A stretch of DNA of 64,000 bases from assembly GCF_964355755.1 (NCBI RefSeq), contig NC_092676.1, forward strand, positions 23,976,288 through 24,040,287. Direction: 5' to 3'. The notes under the pieces were generated by a model. The model saw nothing but the letters and a program-made list of their open reading frames with translations. It was not told the DNA's origin and searched no databases. Source of the DNA: Antedon mediterranea (Eukaryota > Echinodermata > Crinoidea > Comatulida > Antedonidae). Positions 1 to 10,756 of this stretch are shown piece after piece. Within the stretch, counting starts at the first letter, position 1. Each line of letters opens with the position of its first letter. The position numbers and the translations under genes were made by a program.

Positions 1-101
1 TTTTTCAAGTTGCTCATGTACATAGCGCCATGAGCGCCACTTGGGTAGAGGATACCGGCGCTATAGACATTTTCATTTATTATTATTTAGTTTTCACTGA
101 C

Positions 102-1698
102 CTCAGTTAGGTAGTCACCAGGCAAATCGTAAGTAGTAGCTAGTTCTGCTATTGAGATCTGACCAGTCTCTTGTAACTGATCATTGATTTTCTCTGCTAA
201 CCTCTCGAGATACTCTCTATGGGAAAACAATGACATAATTAACCAACCTCTGCATCATCAAGAACCGTCAGTACAGTACTATTTTGTCATCAAAACTAAG
301 AGCCATGACATTTTGTTTTTAACAACTTACGTGTTAATGAGTTGTCCTAAAATCAGGTTTACATTTCGGTCGTTCTTCACAATTTCATTAGCCTTTACCT
401 CCACATGAGTAAAGTCAACATTAATAATCTGGTAAAGAAAAACGTAAAAAAAAAAGTAAAAATTCTTTTATTAACTCTAAAGCTCTGTCTATACTATCAA
501 ACTTGTTTGCCAAAAAAGCGTGATGTGCCCAAATATGGTAATTGTGTCCATATATGGGCACATCACAATTTTTTGTTATATAAAGTTAGGGTCTACATTT
601 GACCTTTATAGTACAGTATCTTCATTAAAACTTTATTTTAAAACGCTTCTATATGTTTTTCGCACCTTTGAAGAAGTAATTTAGGCCATGAGGACATAGT
701 AAATCCTATCTTGAAGTAATTGTATTTCTGCTCTTGCTCTGGTAACTGTCATGCAACATATGTATTTTTATTTATCATTATTATTAGTCTATTTAAATAA
801 ATCATACCTGTTGTAGATCCACAAGGTTAATCCTTCCTGTAATCAAAGTAAATTTAATCAATCAATTAATTAATAAATATAAATATTTAAAAATTAAAAT
901 AAAACAGTATTTATTTCCATATATTAAGCCTCAGTTCAACTTGTTATATTCTCTGAAAAGTAATATAAATATGATTTTGAAAGAATCAATTCAATTACCC
1001 CCATGAACAATTAATTCATCACTTATTTCCTTGGTTAGCTGGGATGGGGTTAGATATTCTTTGCCGTCGTTTGTATAGATAACATTTAGCACACTACTTT
1101 CAACAAGTTTGGTCACAATTTCGATACAATTTCTTTCAGACAATCTGTAAAAAAAAAAAATCAATTGATTAAAAAATGCCCCAAAATGAAATGGGATAGA
1201 GGGCGCTATGTACATAAAATCGTACATCAAAGAGCGCCGTGAAAAAAAATTAGACCGATTAAAAACGGTAAATACTGACATTTTAATTCTATAATTTAAA
1301 AAGGCAATTTTATGAGATCTAGCCTATGCCTAGGCTAGGCCTCGGTCTATTTAGGGGCTTAGGCCTACACTATTTAGGCCTATAATCATTTCAAATCGAT
1401 AAGGCCTAGCCTAGCTGTACCGTTATTAAATCGTTCAAGCCTGATTGATTGATGATGAGCCGCCGCCGTCTAACTGTGTGTGTGTAAATGATGTGAGTCG
1501 GTTGAAGGCCTAGCCTAGGCTAGCCTATAAATGGGGCATCCATATTAAAGGAACGACATTTTTAATTAACTTGCATTGTTAAGTTACAAATAAATGACAA
1601 ATGCACAAAACACCATACTTTGCTGCTGTGGTAGAAAGCTGTGCTCGTTGAAAATCTGCTGCAAGCCGTTTCACTTCTTCCCATTCGGAACTCGCCAT
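102..1698 (-). CDS. UFL1: E3 UFM1-protein ligase 1, 5' part (five coding exons)
   Basis: UFL1 is the E3-like ligase that transfers UFM1 to ER-associated targets, including ribosomal protein uL24. Five minus-strand exons are seen: 1619-1698, 999-1144, 808-836, 331-428 and 102-216. All have GT/AG borders and matching phases and give 156 residues. The protein starts [19 protein letters not shown] and continues with [35 protein letters not shown] and the block [20 protein letters not shown]. These follow the N-terminal winged-helix region of human UFL1 almost residue by residue. The ATG at 1698 matches the human start. The last seen exon ends in phase 0 at a GTCAGT donor, so the gene continues beyond the left edge. 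It is head to head with the coiled-coil gene starting at 2418. Identification is very secure; the 3' two thirds are outside the window. Confidence 0.95.
478..597 (-). mobile_element. M1 MITE copy 1
   Basis: This lies in UFL1 intron 3. It has the left end AAGCTCTGTCTATACTATC, one internal CCCAAATATGGTA unit and a decayed right end. Confidence 0.85.
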
Positions 1699-2417
1699 GT
1701 TGTTATTATCGTGTCGTCTGCTGTGTGGTTGTTGATGTCCAGCCGTTTAAAAAGCGGAAGGAAGAGAGTGATGAAGCCTACTCACGATTATTCATAGCTA
1801 AGCTGTATGAGGGCGGTTTTCTTGTTACCTGGTGTCGATAAACAAAATCATTTGTAAGAAAACACAGTTTCTTTATATAATTGATAGAATATTATAATAA
1901 GTGTCTGATAGTATCATAAATTCCTCATAAATCTATTTAATGGAATCATACGTATAACTTAACGCATAGGTATGCACAGGCCTATTAGAATTGTCTCTAC
2001 TATCTAGATCTGAGTGATAAGGCCTAGCCTACTAGATAGGCCAGGCCTCTATCTAGTAGGCTACCCACTCACTCCTCTTGTCAAATCTTGTTCTTGGTTG
2101 GCACTCTCTGTTCTGACTGTCTGAAAACTGATTACGGTACTACACACTCTAGGCTTTAGTATAGCCTAGCTATATACTATAGTAATATAGTATCTATGTA
2201 TATATACCAGTAATCTAATCTGGGTAAACCTAGCGGCCAGTGATTTCCGGATAAGCTAATAATAAATAATAATAATAATGTAATTTGCACTACCAACTAC
2301 ATTTGCCAACATATCAGTCAATGTTTTATTTTGGTATCATCAAATTGACAAATTATACATTTCTGAATGTTTATTTACAATTCCTAACTAATCTTTTTCA
2401 CCCCATTTTAGAATAAG
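1699..2417. promoter_or_regulatory. Divergent promoter region, UFL1 and coiled-coil gene
   Basis: Only 719 bp separate the two start codons, which point away from each other. The plus-strand gene has an AG acceptor at 2410-2411 just before its ATG, so a non-coding first exon must lie to the left. A good donor (ATTT|GTAAGAA) near 1852 is a candidate end for that exon. The tract 1960-2230 is rich in TAGGCCTA-type words. No TATA box was found. Confidence 0.6.
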
Positions 2418-5400
2418 ATGGAAACTCACTTGCAGAAGACACGAGCAGCACCAATAGACAGACAAACCAATTCAAACACCAAAAGAACTGGATCAACTGA
2501 GTCATTCGGCAGGACTAGAACTAAGTTTCTAAATGCTCCAATCATTGAAAACCAAAGTGTACAAAAGGTGAATGAAAAATAATGGGGGTAAACACGAATA
2601 TTAATAATAAATAATTGAGAAAATTAAAATCTTGTTTTACAAATCATGAACTACATTGAAATCAAATTCTTAATATCAGTGACACTACTTTGACCACGAA
2701 AAGAAAACCTAAATGTAGGGTAGCCATCCATTTTGTTCAGTAATTTATAAATAAAAGATGAGGTAGGAATTTTATATCTTTTCTTTTATAGAAGGAGAAA
2801 CCACTGAAAAAAGGTAAAAACAAACTGACAAATAAAGAAAGTTTTACTCCTTTTGAAGAAGAGGAAAAAGAAAAGAGACGACTTAATGAAATAAAAGAGG
2901 TAAGTTCAGTACCTACAAACCCTTCTTTATTGTGGTAACTATATATCTGGTTACAGAGAAAAACACATAGATATATGGTATCATACAAAGATTAATACCA
3001 AGTGGACAAAACAGGACAGATATTGGTTGCTTTTGCTTGATTTATATATATATATATTTATATATATTTATATATATATATATTTATATATATATATATT
3101 TATATATATTTATATATATATATATTTATATATATATATATTTATATATATTTATATATATTTATATATATATATAAATCTGTAAAATAATGATTTTCTA
3201 TTATTATTTATAATGGGTCTGACGAAGTACCCCATTAAACCACACCGAACCCCAATGTATTGAGGATCGAATCCTATAAAAAAATGTTGAGAATGGACAA
3301 TAGTGAGTAAAGCCGTGGGTTTGATGTGGTTCAGTGTGCCTCGGTGTAGTATTTCGTCAGACCATTTATTATTATATTATACTATTTGCTGTTCTTCGTT
3401 GAAATGTTCACATATTCTTTGCTATTTCTGCTGCTTAGTGCTTTATCAATAGTAACAGTCACAAGGAAGCTCATTCAAATTTAAAAACATTGCTTTTGGT
3501 AAGATATTGTGTTTGTGTAAATGTAAATATTTTGTGAATGGAATGCTGTGGTTTTTTTGCACCAGTTGGAACAAAAGAGATAAGGAAAAGATTTGGTGTT
3601 AATAGAAAGCACAGAAAACTGAACTCGAAATTTGTTCTAATTTAAATATACTGTACCTATAAAAAAAATCCCAAATTATACCCCTTGTCTTACCCATGAA
3701 ATTCCTATGCACTATATTTACCTAACTTAAAAGCTTTGGTCCTTCCATCAACCATACCAAACCCCTTCCTCGTTTCTAGATCTGTTCTGTGCATTGAAAG
3801 TAATGTTAAACTTGCACTTGCACTAAAGAATCTTGCAGAGGGAGTACTGTCATTTTTGTTAATCTCTTTGTTTATCTTGTGTTTTGCACATTTGAAATCG
3901 TAAACAAATGAACCTTAATATTAACTAATTCAAATTCAACAAACATTTATTTCATCAAATGCCCTACAAATAATACAAAGCATAAAATGAGGACCAACCT
4001 AAATGTAAACTTACACACACCATGGAGGAGGTATAAAATATTTCTACCTCCATGCACACAATACTGTATGTTTGTTGATCTTTATTTTTTCAGAAACACA
4101 TGCGAGTGTTAGATGACTTAACTAAACTGAGAAATCACTATTATGATGTTTACTTGTCAGCACTCACAGAAAAAGTTGAGAAGCAAAGAAAGAATATTAA
4201 GAAAAGAACAGAGAAAATTGAAAAGAAACTGAGAGAAAAGGAAAAGGTGAGTTGTCAGTAACAACTTTTTTTTTTATTAGGGAGCTTTGGGTTTGTGATG
4301 ACCCAAGGCCTAGGAACTGCGCATATTATGTCGTCAAGACCTAGGACCTGCGCATATTGTGTCACCAAGGCCTAGGACCTGCGCATATTATGTCATCAAG
4401 ACCTAGGACCTACGCATATTGTGTCACCAAGGCCTAGGACCTGCACATATTATGTCATCAAGACCTAGGACCTGCACATATTGTGTCACCAAGGCCTAGG
4501 ACCTGCGCATGTGTCACCAAGGCCTAGGACCTGCGCATGTGTCACCAAGGCCTAGGACCTGCGCATATTGTGTCACTCTGAAAAATTGAGTGAGGAAGCA
4601 CATCCCATGCCCACAATGTCCTAGGTAATCACAAAAATTGAAAGCTTCATGTTGTTTCTGTGTTAATATGATCGTAATGTTAAATGATTCATTTATATCT
4701 TTTGTTCAACAGAAAAAACAAACACAGCTTTCTAGAAAAAAACATGAACGATCGCAGAATATAGATGATGATGCATTTATTAAGGAACTGTTTAAAAGTC
4801 ACTGGTATAATGTAAGTACTTTAGTTTTATGCAATTAGAGTTTTGTGATTTTTTTTTTCCTCCCGAACTGTAGGCTAACTGTTATAATATGTGATGCTTA
4901 GAAATTACACTCTCTTTTAAAGTTAATTGACTTAATAATGATTAAGAGTGCTGAAGATTATTACCACGGTAATGTTTTGGATCAAACACGTCTGGAAACA
5001 TAATGTTGCAGCGGTTGTGTTTTGACCTATACCAGGTACCCATTTGTATATCTGGGTGAAGACAGATTTAAAACTTTGTTGGGATCATGAACTGCAGCCA
5101 AATAGATCAGATAATCAGATAAATATTTAATTTTTGATTTTCTTAGGTGCTTATACTTGAAGAGCAAATGAGAAAAGATGGTAAAATACAAACAATTGAA
5201 GATTATGATAAATTCTGGGAAGACATTTTGCGACCAGGAATCCATAGTGACCGTACACTTGGACCAAGTATGGAGGTGGAATCTTCACATATGTCAAGTG
5301 GGTTTTATTGAATCAAAGAAAAAAAAAATTTATCTATTCATCATCATCATCAGTCGGCTGCGGAGCAGGCGACTACAAGCTTTCTCCAGCCACAACGGTC

Positions 5401-8400
5401 CTTGGCTAACTCTGACAGCTTATCAGTTGTAATCATGCCTCCTTCATCCCCTAAAAGCTGTTGGATGTATCTCAGAAAGTTGGTTTTCTGCCTTCCTCGT
5501 TTTCTTTTTCCATGTTGAGGAACATACAGAGCGTACTCTTTGCATGGTTCGTCATCAGGCATTCGAAGCGCGTGACCCAGGAACTTTAATTGACGTATTA
5601 TTAGTACAGAATTGTCTTTTGAACAACTTTAAACCAATAAAATCAAACAATAATTAGTATAACTTTGTTGTCCTCCATTTTAGAAGGATCAAATGATCAT
5701 GAAAGTCATACATCTTCACTGCCATCAACACAGACAGTGGACAACCAACCTCTTCTACCAAAAGAGTTATCGTTTATTAGAGAAGACACAGAATTATCAA
5801 AGTCAGAACGACAAGGAACATCCAAAGAACTGCAGAAAGTGAGTTTTTTTGTTTTAGTTGGTATCAGTATACTCAATGTATTGTTTACATGCTACAAGAA
5901 AAACAATAGAAAAGTTTTATGTCTGAATCATGCAAGGTAAATTATTTGTTAATACCCAAAATGGTTTTTTTTTCATCAGCTTAAATCCACAGCATCATTC
6001 CTGTCAGCTCCTGTGAAAGGAAGACGGCAAGAAGTACACCCTAAGGCGCTGGAACTTAATAAAAAATATCCAAAGGTAAGGTTTGTTCAATTAAAATAAT
6101 AGCAAATTCGTGACAGATTAGATGGTGAGAAGCTAGGTATGGTAGACACTACAGCCATTCATTATATGTGACCTACGGTTTATATCCGATAAAACGTGGT
6201 TCCCACTAGCGACGCAACGCAAGGACGTAACGCAACTCAAGTGAATTGACCAATCAGAAGCGATGGTTTATGCGCTTGTGATTGCTAACTGTCTATAACT
6301 TCGCTTGTCATTGGTTAAAACGCTTGCGTTGCGTTTACGTCCTTGCGTTACGTTCTAGTGGGAACCAAGCTTAAGACTTCCAGGACTAGCAGCCTATTGG
6401 CCTCGAACACCGGTATTGTTGGCTTTTTATTTATGGTAAACAACGCCCCTGCATTAACCGTCCGGGCATTTGACATGCTCATATGTTGATCTGACTTATT
6501 TCAGACTGAGATACCTCATCTCCGTATGTTAGACATGGATTTAGATCCGCCAAAAGAAGACCCAGAAGTTGTTCAGATGAGAGAGGAGTTTGGTGCTAGA
6601 GCTCGAATACGAAACCAGAAAAGGAAAACCATGATGGATATGCATGAGATGTCAATTACCCATCAGGCAGCCACAAGCAGGTTTGTAAACAAAATATTGG
6701 TGTGACATATTTCAGATTTTACTTGAAAATGTTTTTCTTAATAACAAAAAATACTTTCATTTGTTTCTTTTTTCCTTAGGATTTTTATGAATCATCCAAA
6801 ATTTCTAGCTAGACTTGAAGGACCAGACATTGATGATGTGGTAGGTTAAAAGGAATCTTTATATTGTTTGAAGTTTTACATGGCAAAATCAAATGTTGAT
6901 ATAAAGTTTGCAGTACACCACAAATATATAGTTCTGAAAAGAACTGTTGCGTTTCTGGATGTTTCGATCAATATACTCTGATAATCCTCAGGAATCAAAG
7001 TATATTGATCGAAAAAATTGACAAACTCAATAGTTCGTTTCAGAACTATATATACATAGTGGACAGAAATCTTTCTTTTCTATTTGTTTCTTAAGTTTAT
7101 TCAGATATGCTTTTATTCCAAAAGTTTTAGTGTCATGCTTGCTTGCTTGCTTGATATCTTTAATCAGGACATAACTAAAAGGTCACTGTTACGTTAAAGA
7201 TCATGTCATATTGTTTTATTTGACACTAAAGATTATATAACATAATACAAAGTATGCATGTTCATGCCTGAGTCATTAACCTACAGTATGTTGTATCTCA
7301 TTAAGTAAGGTAATATCAGGCCTGATAATGTGTTGTTAGGCCTCATTGAATCATGGCCACATTAAATGTGCTGAAAGAGTGTGAATGAACATTTACTAGA
7401 CATTGTTAAGCTCTGTCTACACTATAAAAGAAATGTGAGGTGCCCATGTATGGACATAATGATGTCATATCTGGGCATATCGCTACCATATTTGGGCACA
7501 TTAAACTAGTTTGATAGTGTAAGACAATGCTTTATACATGTTTTTCCAGGGCTGATGTAAACTTTCTTGACACTGTGTGTGGCTCTGATTTTGCTTGAAG
7601 CTTCATATAGGCCTGAATGTTCTTAGCCCCAAACCCTGTTTAGGCGACTTCATGCTATCTACCCTCAAATGCACTGTTTGGCATACCTCCCTTTGTGGTA
7701 GAGTCTAAAGACTATATTTGCATCTTCAATGCTACCAGGAATAGCTCAGTGTTTGCAACTTTATGAGTTGTACATATTTATGGTTTTTACATGGCTAGAT
7801 GGAGCTGAAATGCCTGTTTGACTGAATACATTTTAATAATTTGTAAATGTTTTAATTTTTTAGACAAGTTCTGTAAACTACATGAGTAATCCTCCAGAAC
7901 CTATATCCAACACGGTACTTCCAGCAATCAATTGGTCAACTGACATCCAACATTCACGGGACACGAGACAATTTTACAATAGTGTAATTGAGGAGCATCC
8001 TGAAAGTGAAGAACGTGAAGCAAGGTCCGCAACCTCCTCCAGCAGAGGGAGTAGTGCCAGAAGTTCAAAAAGCTCTCAACATTCATATCGTCTGACAGAT
8101 ACAGACAGGTGGGATTATACATCAATTTATCTTCTTCCATCTTTTATCATGCATAGTTTAGTAATAGTTCATGTTTAATATTATTAAGTATCTTATCTCG
8201 ATATGACATTTTAAGCCCATCAGTAAATCATATATTATTATTATTAACTTTTATTGCATATATAATAGTAACATAGAACCCAGATAAAAGAAAAAGAAAG
8301 AAAATATATTTGTCAATTTATTTAATTTGAAATTAAATATGTAAAATAAAATAAAAACATTTATTTTCTATGTAGAATTTATTGTCTTAAATCTAATTTT

Positions 8401-9378
8401 TCTCACAGATATAAAGATGATATAAAATTATCTAAACCAGTATCTCCGTTACCACTCACATGGGATAGTGTTTATGACAAAGGTGACATAAAGGTAAACC
8501 TGAAAACATTAGTTTAGCTCTGTCTACTCTATCAAACTTTATGCGGCAAAGAAATGTAGTGTGCCCATGAACATGATGACATCATATCACTACCATATTT
8601 GGGTATATCACTACCATATCTGGGCACATCGCAGTTCTTTTGTCAAACTAGTTTGATAGTGTAGGCAGAGCTCAAAACCTTGACCCATGGTTTAAATTTG
8701 GCTAAATTCTAACACAAGACTTACATATTTATTACCCTCCTGAAAAAATTATTCTTAACATTGTTTTGGTTGAATATGTCATTTTAATGTCACCTAATAG
8801 TTATCCACTTTGACCAAAAATTGGATTAAAAAAAAGGTATTTTCATAAAAAACTGTAATTTAAAGCAAAAAATTGGCTGCCATTGGTTGGATTTAACCAT
8901 TTATTTTGTCATTTTAAAAGTGAAAATATTTATTTGTTTCCATATTTTTTTCTACAGAAGAGATTAACTTTATTAAACTACAAAATAGTCTATTCAAAGT
9001 CTGATTTTATTGATTTTAAATTTTCACGTTTTTGGGGGGGCAATACATCTTTAAGACTACCAAATTTTCCATATCCAGGCCCATGGGACTTTACTCCCCT
9101 GTAATGACATTGTATTCTGTAAAAAGTTAAATCATCTCTTAATAATGTTAATAAAACTCTGTTTAGATGTATATTATATAATAATAATTACACTCTTTCC
9201 TGATGTATGTTAACACCAGTTAATTTACTATTAAAACGATTCTAACCAAATTTAATAGCATAAATTTACTTTAATTTACAGTAATTTTATGTGGATTTTT
9301 TGTTTTTCTTTGCAGGAAGCAAAATGTCTGAGTACATTGTGGACAAACTATGGCAAAGAATTACCAGCAATAACTTGA
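2418..9378 (+). CDS. Unrecognised coiled-coil protein, 503 residues, 12 coding exons
   Basis: Twelve exons join in frame: 2418-2567, 2792-2899, 4094-4246, 4713-4811, 5147-5267, 5684-5838, 5980-6075, 6505-6680, 6780-6840, 7864-8108, 8409-8493 and 9316-9378 (TGA). The start is the first ATG after an acceptor at 2411. The N-terminal 50 residues are basic and probably disordered. Exons 2-4 are Lys/Glu-rich and helical, for example [11 protein letters not shown], and suggest a coiled coil around residues 65-160. The middle part holds [19 protein letters not shown] followed by a basic segment, [13 protein letters not shown] Ser-rich stretch ([17 protein letters not shown]) comes before the C-terminus, which ends [19 protein letters not shown] see no signal peptide, membrane segment or catalytic motif. 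I do not recognise the family. Clean splicing and uninterrupted frame make it a real gene. The exon ending at 5267 has a second in-phase donor at 5297. Confidence 0.88.
3040..3177. repeat. TA-rich microsatellite
   Basis: About 140 bp of TATATATATTTATATATA repeats in intron 2 of the coiled-coil gene. Confidence 0.95.
4021..4054. repeat. Short CATGGAGG palindrome with flanking near-duplication
   Basis: Arms CATGGAGG and CCTCCATG enclose a 34-bp unit. The 7 bp to the left (CACACAC) and right (CACACAA) match at 6 of 7, but both are low-complexity CA sequence, so this flank is weak evidence. Confidence 0.55.
4296..4577. repeat. Minisatellite, about 31-bp unit with CCTAGG core
   Basis: About ten direct repeats of AAGGCCTAGGACCTGCGCAT followed by ATTGTGTCACC or ATTATGTCATC. 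The two tail types alternate through much of the array, and the last units are shortened. It lies in intron 3 of the coiled-coil gene. Confidence 0.95.
5331..5612 (-). mobile_element. RTE-like LINE 3' fragment
   Basis: The minus strand encodes the C-terminal end of a LINE reverse-transcriptase polyprotein: [19 protein letters not shown], then [16 protein letters not shown], then [17 protein letters not shown] and a stop. This pattern (GHxLRM, GKRxRGRxK, RxxWR) is typical of the C-terminal tail in RTE-type and related LINEs. The element ends in an (ATG)n tail, read on the plus strand as the CATCATCATCATC run near 5340. Only about 280 bp survive, as expected from 5' truncation. It sits in an intron of the coiled-coil gene. 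Confidence 0.8.
6192..6373 (+). mobile_element. M2 MITE copy 1
   Basis: The ends CGTGGTTCCCACTAG and CTAGTGGGAACCAAGCTTA are inverted repeats. The inner arms GACGCAACGCAAGGACG and CGTCCTTGCGTTACG extend the palindrome. Intron location, about 180 bp. Confidence 0.9.
6903..7052. mobile_element. MITE with TATAGTTCTGAAAAGAAC ends
   Basis: Outer arms TATAGTTCTGAAAAGAAC / GTTCGTTTCAGAACTATA and inner arms TTTCGATCAATATACT / AGTATATTGATCGAAA form a double inverted repeat of about 150 bp. A partial relative lies near 27130. Confidence 0.75.
7408..7532 (+). mobile_element. M1 MITE copy 2
   Basis: Intron of the coiled-coil gene. The left arm has lost its ACTTTATGTGAC segment; the right arm is intact. 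Confidence 0.88.
8516..8673 (+). mobile_element. M1 MITE copy 3
   Basis: Lies in the last-but-one intron region of the coiled-coil gene, just after the exon ending 8493. Both arms are present, with two internal ACTACCATATTTGGG units. Confidence 0.92.
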
Positions 9379-9599
9379 ATTTTCACCAGAGAGAGATTTC
9401 AACACCAATTCAGCTGATGTCCCTTAATAGTTTCTTTAATCTCTCCTTCCTTATTATGTAATAATCTAAAATATTTATATCGCCATTCCAAAGGATTGTA
9501 CACACAACATTAAAATAAGTACAAACATAAATCAATGAGGCAGGATTACCTAAATGTAAAAACTAAAATTAAAAAGAGAAAAAAAAAACATGATAAAAC

Positions 9600-9752
9600 A
9601 ATAAAACTTCATGTACGTATATATCTATTTATGAAGAAAAGACAATTTCATTTGATGTGATTGAACTAGAATGTGTTTCTGAGATATATATTTTAATCTA
9701 AACAGAAATACTATATGTCTATTCACTGATCATGTTTCAAAATATGAATAAA
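9600..9752 (+). terminator. Candidate poly(A) signals of the coiled-coil gene
   Basis: AATAAA occurs at 9600-9605 and again at 9747-9752, 222 and 369 bp after the stop codon at 9378. Confidence 0.6.
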
Positions 9753-9841
9753 TTTAATTGAAGTGAAATTATTTAGAATCTATGCATATTCGCCTCTTTT
9801 TGTTTACAATTGTTATAAACAATTTACTTCATAATTCAACT

Positions 9842-9966
9842 AATACGAGAGATGCAAGCACAACGTAAGTGTTCGACCAATGTATTATTTGAACTGTTGC
9901 TTGTCATTGGTCAATTCGCTTGCGTTGCGTCTACGTACTTTCGTTTCGTCTCTAGTGCGAACCAAG
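9842..9966 (+). mobile_element. M2 MITE copy 2, decayed
   Basis: The right arm (GCTTGCGTTGCGTCTACGTA, then CTCTAGTGCGAACCAAGC) is recognisable. The left arm is eroded. Confidence 0.65.
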
Positions 9967-10690
9967 CCTGTCTCGGATCAGACGCATGCTCGGTCCTCGC
10001 GTGCTCGGTCCTTGCGTGTTACATCACAAGCTCCATGCAACTGGAATGATATGGAGAGGAGCTAGGGTGTACAATACGTTATACCATCCTGAAACAAAAA
10101 TATGTGACGATTATTATAATTACATTAAGTAGGCCTACTAGAGTGATTTAAAACAAAATTAGTCACCAAGAGGCCACTAACCTTATGGCTTCTCTGTATT
10201 ATTCTATTTAAAAAGTCTATATTTTGCGTCATGAACCTAATGGTTCCAACAATTAGGAAGGTCTCAAAGGCAATTTCATGTTAGTAAAATGCAGCCGTAT
10301 ATTTTGAATCGGAAACACCCGTGTATTATTATATATTGTATTTAGCCGCATTTGCATTTACTGTCACGAAGTTCGATTCACACTTAAAATTTATGGGATC
10401 ATAAAAGCGCAATTTGAGTTAAATAATTCCTCAATGATTCAGCCACGATCAAATAAAAACTGACTCCAAATGTACTGCATTATTTATCGTTTGTCAAAAT
10501 GACATTCTGCGGAAACGCATCGTCCGTTCCAATACTATGTTATATTTTCTCGGTCTCATTCCATAACTTTGCGTTAATATTTTCGATTTATCGTAATTAT
10601 ACATTAACCGGCGTCACGCCTTACTGCACAAGAGCGTAGTATGAATTCAGCCAATAGCAATTTTGCGCCAAGAAATCGGAAATGAGATTC
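9967..10690. other. Intergenic spacer upstream of the ENPP gene
   Basis: I see no gene. The stretch contains the direct repeat TCGGTCCTCGCGTGC / TCGGTCCTTGCGTG near 9990-10020 and otherwise unremarkable AT-rich DNA. Confidence 0.5.
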
Positions 10691-10691
10691 A

Positions 10692-10698
10692 TATAAAA
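10692..10698 (+). promoter_or_regulatory. TATA box of the ENPP gene
   Basis: TATAAAA lies 59 bp before the start codon at 10757, which would place transcription start near 10720-10730 and give a short leader. Confidence 0.5.
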
Positions 10699-10756
10699 TA
10701 CCTCCTTTATATCTTTAATAGGCCTACTTACCTTATTCACCAACAAACGGGCAGGA

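Noticed and set aside
184-602. Plus-strand open frames in this region
   Set aside because: They run antisense through UFL1 exons 4-5 and M1 copy 1. The minus-strand exons match UFL1 and explain the open frame.
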